Translations under genes and position numbers: made by a program
Shown here: positions 16,026 to 21,524 of the stretch, piece by piece
Layout: each line of letters opens with the position of its first letter
How positions within the stretch are numbered: position 1 is the stretch's first letter
Source of the DNA: JBGFRR01 sp041695045
GTDB taxonomy: Bacteria; Bacteroidota; Ignavibacteria; UBA10030
Length of the DNA: 21,524 nt
Assembly (NCBI GenBank): GCA_041695045.1
Contig: JBGFRR010000106.1
Location: 1 to 21,524 of the forward strand
Reading direction: 5' to 3'
The notes under the pieces: generated by a model
The model's database searches: none
The model's input: the letters and a program-made list of their open reading frames with translations, nothing else
What the model was told of the DNA's origin: nothing

Positions 16026-17294
16026 ATGCGTATACGCAATGTGACAGCGGCCTGGGCTACAATCAGTCTTCTCCTCTCTGCGACGATCTCTCCATCGTCA
16101 ATCCTCACTCCAGACCGACCTCTGACGATTCTCTTTCCACCCCAGGGAAAACTGCTTGTGTCCACAGGAGCAGCAAGCATCAGCGGCAACATCGACTTGT
16201 CGAGAGTGGCAGTTGTGGAGTTGCTCGAAAGCGCGGAGATGAACAAGCGCATTGAGGTTTCGACAAAAGAGCAGAAGGAGAATTTTGCAAAACACGTTCG
16301 GGCTATGTTCCCAGACAACATCATCGCCGGGCACATTGCTGTAAGGTTCAGTCATGTGAGAACGGGAGAGCAAAGAAAAGAATACAGATTCTCACTGAAC
16401 GAGGAAGTGGACCTCAGAAAATTCTGGAATTCCACTGCCTTCAGGGAAATCCTTGCGCTCGCGTATGACCAGAGGGTTCTTGATGCACAGGTGGTATTAT
16501 CTGGATGGCTGAAAAGGACCACCGTTGTCTCGAGCATAGAACATCAACAGAGGTTCGGGAACCACTTTTTCTACTCGGTATCGCTCTCCCCCGGAATGAA
16601 CATCTTCTACCTGCAGGCAAAGGCAGCGAACGGAAAACCCGTCGCCTTCGATTCTGTTGCGTTCTTCTACAAGACAGCTGTTCAGAGCGATTCTCCACCA
16701 TCGGATTTTGTTCATCTTGCATTTCATCAGGAAGCATTCGAAGGTCCTTGCACAACCTGCCACGCACTCTCACTGCCGACTTCCGTAATGGAAAACAAAT
16801 CTTCAGTCGAGGCCGAGTGCCGATCGTGCCATAGCGGCTTGGTGAGTCGGAAATCAGTCCACGTGCCGGCAGAAACCTGGGATTGCCTGATGTGCCACGA
16901 CCCGCAATCGACACCCAAATATCAATTGTATGCTGAAAAACAGGTAGATGCCGCTCTCTGCTATGAATGCCATGCAGACAAGCAGGAGTCGATTCAGTCG
17001 AAACCGAGTGTTCACGCCGTTGCAGAAGAATGCCGAACCTGCCACGACGTTCACGGTTCGCAACAGGATGCTCTCGTTGTTGACCAAGTCAATACAGTCT
17101 GCAGCTCGTGCCATCCCGATGTTGCCACGACCCCTCACCCCGTGGTAGAGCACCCGTTGAAGGGTCGCCCGGATCCGCTTCGTCCAGGGAAAGAGTTAAG
17201 TTGTGTTACGTGCCATAATCCGCACGCGTCGGATCATCCGCGTCTGCTCACAGCACCACAATTCACGTTGTGCCAGCAATGCCACAAGAAATGA
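16026..17294 (+). CDS. Octahaem c-type cytochrome, doubled-CXXCH type
   Basis: This is an exported electron-transfer protein of about 422 residues. The start is MRIRNVTAAWATISLLLSA, a signal peptide. ATG 16020 is two codons earlier, and the frame is open from GTG 15990, but these lie in or before the sigma-54 promoter. A non-haem N-terminal part of about 200 residues has Ig-like beta character (FYSVSLSPGMNIFYLQA). The C-terminal half holds eight CXXCH haem sites starting at about residues 242, 265, 287, 312, 336, 359, 393 and 416 (CTTCH, CRSCH, CLMCH, CYECH, CRTCH, CSSCH, CVTCH, CQQCH), with paired spacing like doubled-CXXCH proteins (CHDVHGS, CHNPHAS). The stop overlaps the next gene as ATGA. 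A role in extracytoplasmic electron transfer is inferred. Confidence 0.9.
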   Translation: MRIRNVTAAWATISLLLSATISPSSILTPDRPLTILFPPQGKLLVSTGAASISGNIDLSRVAVVELLESAEMNKRIEVSTKEQKENFAKHVRAMFPDNIIAGHIAVRFSHVRTGEQRKEYRFSLNEEVDLRKFWNSTAFREILALAYDQRVLDAQVVLSGWLKRTTVVSSIEHQQRFGNHFFYSVSLSPGMNIFYLQAKAANGKPVAFDSVAFFYKTAVQSDSPPSDFVHLAFHQEAFEGPCTTCHALSLPTSVMENKSSVEAECRSCHSGLVSRKSVHVPAETWDCLMCHDPQSTPKYQLYAEKQVDAALCYECHADKQESIQSKPSVHAVAEECRTCHDVHGSQQDALVVDQVNTVCSSCHPDVATTPHPVVEHPLKGRPDPLRPGKELSCVTCHNPHASDHPRLLTAPQFTLCQQCHKK

Positions 17295-18304
17295 ATTATG
17301 CAATGATGAGACGATCCAGGTGTTGGACAGTATGTTCTTTTCTGACAATTTCAGCAATGAGTCAGGGGGGGTGGCTCTTCGCGCAGAATGACGCACCTCC
17401 TCAGAACTTGGGACTTAGCCAGAAGGGCGGCAGTGGTTTGTTTGCGCATCCCGCTGCAACCGTGCTCGAGCAAGGTCAGTTTGCATTGAGTGTGTACTAC
17501 AACAGGGAGGTGGGCGCTGGAAATCCAGGCGCTGTTCCGATTTCGTTGGCGTTCGGCCTGGTTCAGGGGATTGAGGCATACGGTTCGTTTGTTTCACTCA
17601 CTGCGTCGCCGGAGCAGACGGAGGATCGATCACTGCTTGGTATCAAGGTCAATCTTTTTCGGAGGGAATCAGAGAACGTCCAAGTTTCCCTCGACACAAA
17701 ACTTCAGAGAGAAGAGCTTTTCTATGAACAGAAGGCAGCAGGAGAAGCCACCTCGTTTGCAAGCAGGGTTGTGATCTCATCTCGGCTATGGTACGACGTG
17801 CGGGGCTATATGAGTGGAGGGTATGTGTGGGACTCGAACAACCGTCGCGGACGATTTCTTGGTGGATGTGCTCTTGTGTTTCCGCTTCAACAAAACCTGC
17901 TTCTTGCGGCCGAAGTCAGTACACCGGATCAATTTATCGGTCTTCGAGAGCCGATGGGGAAGATCGGAGCAAAGATGTTTCTGTTCGATCATATTCAGGT
18001 TGCCGTCGGTGGACAATTGGACCGCCGCGGATCGAATACCGTAGGCGGCTTCTTCTTGGGCATAGGCTTTTCTTCTCAAGGACTTGGCGTTGGACCGGAC
18101 GGAGACCGCGAAGGACCAACCCTCCTTCCTGAGCCTCCCCCGCTTGACAGTCTTTCCTCCGTTGATGCGAGTCCTCATTCGAGCATACGGATGGAGGGGG
18201 TGACTTTCGACCATGGTGATTCAGATAGTGTCTCACAAACAGCTTCACAACAGCCGGCTTGTATCTCTTCCGGTCATCGTGGTACAGCGTTGAAGAGATT
18301 ATGA
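17291..18304 (+). CDS. Predicted outer-membrane beta-barrel protein of the cytochrome operon
   Basis: I do not recognise a named family. The protein of about 337 residues has an N-terminal signal region (MMRRSRCWTVCSFLTISAMS...LFAQN; ATG 17291, 17303 or 17306 could start it). Alternating amphipathic strands follow (FALSVYYNREVG, ISLAFGLVQGIEAYGSFVSL, NVQVSLDTKL, VVISSRLWYDVRGYMSGGYV, IQVAVGGQLD, GGFFLGIGFS), as in an outer-membrane barrel. The tail from about residue 270 is proline- and serine-rich and lacks a terminal aromatic barrel strand. It overlaps the cytochrome stop and the kinase start by ATGA. It could be a porin-like partner for the cytochrome, as in porin-cytochrome systems, but this is inference from position. 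Confidence 0.72.
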   Translation: MNYAMMRRSRCWTVCSFLTISAMSQGGWLFAQNDAPPQNLGLSQKGGSGLFAHPAATVLEQGQFALSVYYNREVGAGNPGAVPISLAFGLVQGIEAYGSFVSLTASPEQTEDRSLLGIKVNLFRRESENVQVSLDTKLQREELFYEQKAAGEATSFASRVVISSRLWYDVRGYMSGGYVWDSNNRRGRFLGGCALVFPLQQNLLLAAEVSTPDQFIGLREPMGKIGAKMFLFDHIQVAVGGQLDRRGSNTVGGFFLGIGFSSQGLGVGPDGDREGPTLLPEPPPLDSLSSVDASPHSSIRMEGVTFDHGDSDSVSQTASQQPACISSGHRGTALKRL

Positions 18305-19806
18305 TGAAGAACATTCTTGACAGGCTCTTCCCCACGTTAGGAAGAAAGGTCGCTTTCTCAGTGGTCGTAATCCTGAGCATCACGGGGAGCACATTCATCT
18401 TTTTCGCTCATACCACCGGCACGTCCATGTTGAGAAAACAAGCCCAGGCGAAAGCGCACGCGATTGCCGAGTTTGGAAAAGCGATCGTAGAACATATTAT
18501 GATGTTAGAAGGGAAACGCGAGCATCTTCAGGCGGCATTAGAATCGGCAATCTCCTCCCATCAGGCGAAGGGAGTTTTCATTCTCGACAGCACCGGGAAA
18601 GTGTTGTTGGGCGCGAGCAAGAGTTCGCAGCCGGGGCGCATCGAGCTGGATCGTCTTCAAGAAGTCCCCCAGTGGCCGGGTGAACGGTTTCTTTCCGCTA
18701 CAGAACAGGGATCGCGATACGAGTATGTTATCTCTCCCATCATCAACAAGCCGGCGTGTCACCGTTGTCACGGTGAACAGGCATCGACAATCGGCTATTT
18801 TGCAGCAAAACTCTCGATGGATGACCTGCGTAACCTTGCCCTCGAACACCGGACAGTCAATGCAGTGATGGCAATTGTACTGTTTCTTGGGATAGGTACT
18901 GTCATCTATCTTGCGCTCGTGGTTCTTGTTCTTCGGCCTGTGGGGAAACTTCGTTCACAGATGGACCGAGTCGAAGAGGAAATCGATAGGTTTGAACAGG
19001 GAGGGGAATCTTCTTTTTCTGAACTTGCAGGGGAGCAGCGGGGCGATGAAATCGGCAGTTTGCTCAATGCCTTCAACAAGCTTGTCCACCGACTGAACGA
19101 GGCGCTTAAGAAAGTGCACGCTCTGCATCAACTCCAGCTTGAACAGGCAGATCGGTTAGCAGCCACAGGTGAAATGGCAGCGAGCATTGCGCACGAAATC
19201 AAGAACCCGTTGACCGGCGTGCAGGGAGCGCTCCAGGTCTTCGAAGCCGAAGTTACAGAGAACGATTCACGGAAGGAAATTCTCCGTGAGATGATAACGC
19301 AGTTAAATCGGATCGACCAGGCAGTGAATGATTTGTTAAGCTTCGCCCGCCCCGGCACTCCAGTGTTCGAAGCGGTGAATGTGAATGACGTGCTCGACCG
19401 AACACTCTCGCTGTTGAGACCGCAATTCAATGGAGACAAGATCGAGATCAACCTCACATTGGAGCCAACCATTCCGCTGATACAGGCTGACCGCAAACTC
19501 CTGCAGCAACTGTTCTGGAACATTATGCTGAATGGGTTTCAGGCAATAGACTCAAGCGGCACATTGAGTGTGCGAACAACGCCTGAAGCTCATACGGTCA
19601 CGGTGTCGATTCACGACACAGGGAAGGGGATAACCAAAGGACACCTCTCAAAAATCTTCCAGCCCTTTTTTACTACAAAGCACAAAGGCACGGGACTCGG
19701 GCTGGCAATCTCGAAACGCATCGTCGAGCAGCACCACGGTACGTTACAGGTAGAATCAGAGGAGGGGCGAGGAACGACAGTGACAATCACGCTCCCATGT
19801 TCGTAA
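18301..19806 (+). CDS. Membrane sensor histidine kinase with periplasmic haem c motif (CXXCH)
   Basis: This protein of about 501 residues starts at ATG 18301 (ATGA overlap). TM1 is at about 17-37, a periplasmic sensor at about 38-187, TM2 at about 188-211 (AIVLFLGIGTVIYLALVV), then HAMP, a coiled coil, the H-box MAASIAHEIKNPLTG, and an ATPase domain with NIMLNGFQAI, DTGKGI and GTGLGLAI. The sensor contains PACHRCHG, a CXXCH covalent haem c site at about residues 153-157, close to TM2. Haem-bearing periplasmic sensors of this layout are known from Geobacter-type kinases and chemoreceptors. Haem attachment and redox or gas sensing are inferred. The partner is the sigma-54 activator encoded 16 bases downstream (NtrB/ZraS-like pair). 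Confidence 0.9.
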   Translation: MMKNILDRLFPTLGRKVAFSVVVILSITGSTFIFFAHTTGTSMLRKQAQAKAHAIAEFGKAIVEHIMMLEGKREHLQAALESAISSHQAKGVFILDSTGKVLLGASKSSQPGRIELDRLQEVPQWPGERFLSATEQGSRYEYVISPIINKPACHRCHGEQASTIGYFAAKLSMDDLRNLALEHRTVNAVMAIVLFLGIGTVIYLALVVLVLRPVGKLRSQMDRVEEEIDRFEQGGESSFSELAGEQRGDEIGSLLNAFNKLVHRLNEALKKVHALHQLQLEQADRLAATGEMAASIAHEIKNPLTGVQGALQVFEAEVTENDSRKEILREMITQLNRIDQAVNDLLSFARPGTPVFEAVNVNDVLDRTLSLLRPQFNGDKIEINLTLEPTIPLIQADRKLLQQLFWNIMLNGFQAIDSSGTLSVRTTPEAHTVTVSIHDTGKGITKGHLSKIFQPFFTTKHKGTGLGLAISKRIVEQHHGTLQVESEEGRGTTVTITLPCS

Positions 19807-19822
19807 CCAGATGAGATCGGCT

Positions 19823-21241
19823 ATGAAAGCAGAAACAGTCCTCATTGTTGATGACGAGAAACTGATCCGCTGGTCGCTTGCGCAAGAACTGGCCAAAGAA
19901 GGCTACAGAACGCTTGAGGCGGAGACACGCGGGGAAGCGCTCGCGCTTCTTGCCGAGCACGGCGCAGACCTCATCATCCTTGATCAACGACTGCCGGATG
20001 GAACAGGCATCGAGATGCTTCAACACATTCAGCTTCAACAGGCTGACCTACCCGCCGACGTTCAGAGAACTTTTGCGGGCGTGCCCGTGATCATGCTTAC
20101 CGCTGTCGACCAGGCAAGTGCTGCCGTGCAGGCGATGAAGTTCGGTGCATTTGACTACATAACAAAGCCGGTCAACATTGAGGAATTGATGATCGTCGTT
20201 GAAAAGGCGCTTGATGCTACGAGGCTGAAGCGGGAACTGGCGCATCTCCTCAAGGAACAATTCAAACAATTTGGTTCGTGTGAACTCATAGGTTCTTCAC
20301 CTCAGATACGAGAAGTCATGGAATTCGTGGGGAAGGTTGCACAGAGCAGCGCGACCACGGTGCTCATCACTGGAGAAAGCGGCACGGGAAAGGAATTGGT
20401 CGCCCGGGCAATTCACCGCAAGAGCGATCGAAGTGAGAAAGCGTTCGTGCCTGTGAACTGTTCGGCATTGCCTGAGACTCTGATTGAGAGTGAACTTTTC
20501 GGGTACGAAAAAGGAGCGTTTACAGATGCCCGCACGCAGAAAAAGGGACTGTTAGAATTAGCACAGGGGGGAACACTGTTTCTTGACGAAGTCGGGGAAA
20601 TGAGTCCCTCGCTGCAGGTGAAGCTATTGCGAGTCCTTGAAGAAAGAGCGTTCCGGCGTGTGGGAGGAACAACGGTGATTACGACGAACGAAAGAGTTAT
20701 CGCTGCGACGAATCAAGCTCTTGAGCGTCAGATGGAAGCGGGAAAGTTTCGTGCCGACCTGTACTATCGCCTCAATGTGGCTTCGGTTCACATCCCGCCG
20801 CTGCGTGAGCGTGGGAACGACGTGCTCTTGCTGGCACAGCATTTCCTGGAAGAATGCAATCGACTCTTCCATAAGCGATTCAAGGGCCTTTCCAAAGAAA
20901 CGGAGGAGATCTTTCTTCACTATCATTGGCCCGGAAACGTCCGCGAGCTGAAGAATGCGTTAGAGCGCGCCGTTCTGCTTAGTGATGACGAAATTTTGCT
21001 GCCTGAGCATCTTCAAGCACCACAGTTTGGTCGACCGGCCCCGACGGAGTCGAGGCAGGCAGAGAAACCTGAAGGAACTCCGGAATACCCGTCGCTCAAT
21101 GAATTAGAGCGGTATGCCATTCTTCACGCGCTCGAAAAGGCTGGCCACAATCAGTCCGCAGCGGCCCGGATTCTCAAAATTACACGCTACACGCTTCGTT
21201 ACCGCATGAGGAAATACGGACTGCTCAAACACGGTGAGTAA
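19823..21241 (+). CDS. Sigma-54-dependent response regulator (REC-AAA+-Fis, NtrC/ZraR family)
   Basis: This DNA-binding activator of RpoN polymerase has 472 residues from ATG 19823 (ATG 19811 is also possible). The receiver has phosphoacceptor D54 (LDQRLPDG), T93 and K115, with a short extra loop near 73-86 (QADLPADVQRTFAG). The AAA+ domain has Walker A GESGTGKE (184-191), Walker B TLFLDE (251-256) and sigma-54 loop GAFTDA (231-236) in place of the usual GAFTGA. The C-terminus is a Fis-type helix-turn-helix (GHNQSAAARILKITRYTLRYRM). It is cotranscribed with the haem kinase, and a sigma-54 promoter begins the operon, so autoregulation is likely. Confidence 0.93.
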   Translation: MKAETVLIVDDEKLIRWSLAQELAKEGYRTLEAETRGEALALLAEHGADLIILDQRLPDGTGIEMLQHIQLQQADLPADVQRTFAGVPVIMLTAVDQASAAVQAMKFGAFDYITKPVNIEELMIVVEKALDATRLKRELAHLLKEQFKQFGSCELIGSSPQIREVMEFVGKVAQSSATTVLITGESGTGKELVARAIHRKSDRSEKAFVPVNCSALPETLIESELFGYEKGAFTDARTQKKGLLELAQGGTLFLDEVGEMSPSLQVKLLRVLEERAFRRVGGTTVITTNERVIAATNQALERQMEAGKFRADLYYRLNVASVHIPPLRERGNDVLLLAQHFLEECNRLFHKRFKGLSKETEEIFLHYHWPGNVRELKNALERAVLLSDDEILLPEHLQAPQFGRPAPTESRQAEKPEGTPEYPSLNELERYAILHALEKAGHNQSAAARILKITRYTLRYRMRKYGLLKHGE

Positions 21242-21269
21242 TCGTCAAAAGGGAATCGCACCGGGGTGC

Positions 21270-21285
21270 TGTGTCTTTTTGCACA
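21270..21285. promoter_or_regulatory. 16-bp site similar to the palindrome at 15989-16004
   Basis: TGTGTCTTTTTGCACA matches TGTGCCATTTGGCACA in 13 of 16 positions, including both TGTG/CACA ends. It is a less perfect palindrome (4-bp arms). It lies upstream of the second sigma-54-like promoter. It may be a binding site for the same regulator. Confidence 0.4.
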
Positions 21286-21288
21286 TAG

Positions 21289-21313
21289 TCGTGGCATTTG
21301 CCTCACGCCACGA
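21289..21313. promoter_or_regulatory. Inverted repeat TCGTGGC-N11-GCCACGA, candidate activator site
   Basis: Perfect 7-bp arms at 21289-21295 and 21307-21313 lie about -84 to -60 from the start predicted by the sigma-54-like promoter at 21346. A further half-site TCGTGGCGA is at 21335-21343. The sequence differs from the inverted repeat before the cytochrome, although the placement is alike. Confidence 0.45.
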
Positions 21314-21345
21314 ACACAAGGCGCCCTTTTTCTCTCGTGGCGAAG

Positions 21346-21362
21346 TTGGCACGGGAATTGAA
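21346..21362 (+). promoter_or_regulatory. Sigma-54-like promoter for the gene leaving the window
   Basis: TTGGCACGGGAATTGAA has a perfect -24 box (GG at 21348-21349) and a TTG at the -12 box in the right register, but GA replaces the invariant-type GC at 21360-21361. The predicted start point is near 21373, 27 bases before ATG 21400. It comes directly after the sigma-54 activator gene, which supports it despite the mismatch. Confidence 0.5.
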
Positions 21363-21399
21363 GCGACAGTGCATATCGTTCAACATAAGGAACCATTCG

Positions 21400-21524
21400 A
21401 TGCTTGCTTCTTCCCTGCCCGCAGAGCGAACTCCCTCTCGGTGGGCCCCCCTGAGTGCTTCGGACGTCGGCGGGCCTCGACAAAGTCGTGGCCTGCCTGA
21501 GCAGCAGAGGCGCGGAGAGGATGT
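21400..21524 (+). CDS. Start of an unidentified gene, cut by the window end
   Basis: An open frame begins at ATG 21400 with AAGGA (21387-21391) 8 bases before it and stays open for 41 full codons to the window edge. The visible residues (MLASSLPAERTPSRWAP...) are rich in Arg, Ser and Pro, with no signal peptide or motif I can name. A predicted sigma-54 start point 27 bases upstream supports a real gene. A competing start is ATG 21521, preceded by GGAG and in the same frame (its first base belongs to the third-last codon group), so the true N-terminus may be further on. Function is unknown. Confidence 0.4.
   Translation, partial: MLASSLPAERTPSRWAPLSASDVGGPRQSRGLPEQQRRGED

Noticed and set aside
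18274..18290. TGGTACAGCGTTGAA before the haem kinase as an internal sigma-54 promoter
   Set aside because: Wrong spacing, no GC at -12 and T instead of C in the -24 box; ATGA overlaps already explain expression.
21258..21280. GCACC-GG-GGTGC followed by TTTTT as a terminator after the activator gene
   Set aside because: The stem is only 4-5 bp with a very small loop, and the T run is separated from it by several bases.
21234..21500. Plus-strand frame of 88 codons after the activator
   Set aside because: It would cross the inverted repeat and promoter region, has no ribosome site of its own and no family-like sequence; the frame from 21400 is better supported.

Overview
The window is a run of co-directional, all plus-strand genes from a Gram-negative bacterium with fairly high GC. 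Signs of an outer membrane are a BamD-like lipoprotein, a predicted outer-membrane beta-barrel, many signal peptides and a periplasmic multihaem cytochrome. A secreted FG-GAP propeller and a secreted metalloprotease with a C-terminus resembling a type IX sorting domain point to the Bacteroidota/Ignavibacteriota (FCB) side, but clear AAGGA-type Shine-Dalgarno sites argue against Bacteroidia proper. No rRNA, tRNA, CRISPR array or transposase is seen, so the placement is an inference. No gene-free stretch exceeds about 210 bases.

Layout: (1) 1-160, two palindromes in inverted orientation that look like a repetitive intergenic element. (2) 161-1300, acyl-CoA dehydrogenase, closed by a strong intrinsic terminator. 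(3) 1455-5044, a soluble PAS/GAF histidine kinase, an Rcp1-type response regulator and an unusual REC protein with a degenerate kinase dimerisation helix. The last two overlap as TAATG. (4) 5086-8327, a nitrilase-family amidase, a gap with small repeats, the HtpX protease and glutamate dehydrogenase. (5) 8338-11267, an unknown exported membrane-anchored protein with an apparent ATC start, a CapA-like protein, a BamD-like TPR lipoprotein and an acyl-CoA thioesterase. (6) 11302-15831, a secreted FG-GAP propeller, a secreted HEXXH protease and an orphan ABC ATPase, the last three overlapping or nearly so.

(7) 15832-21524 is the most interesting part. A consensus sigma-54 promoter, with an inverted repeat upstream and a perfect palindrome over its -24 box, drives an apparent operon joined by ATGA overlaps: an eight-haem c-type cytochrome, an outer-membrane-like protein, a membrane histidine kinase whose periplasmic sensor carries its own CXXCH haem c motif, and a sigma-54 activator (REC-AAA+-Fis). 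After the activator comes a second sigma-54-like promoter, with its own inverted repeat and a 16-bp site resembling the first palindrome, followed by a new reading frame that runs off the window. I infer a redox-sensing, sigma-54-dependent, probably autoregulated circuit controlling extracytoplasmic electron-transfer genes.
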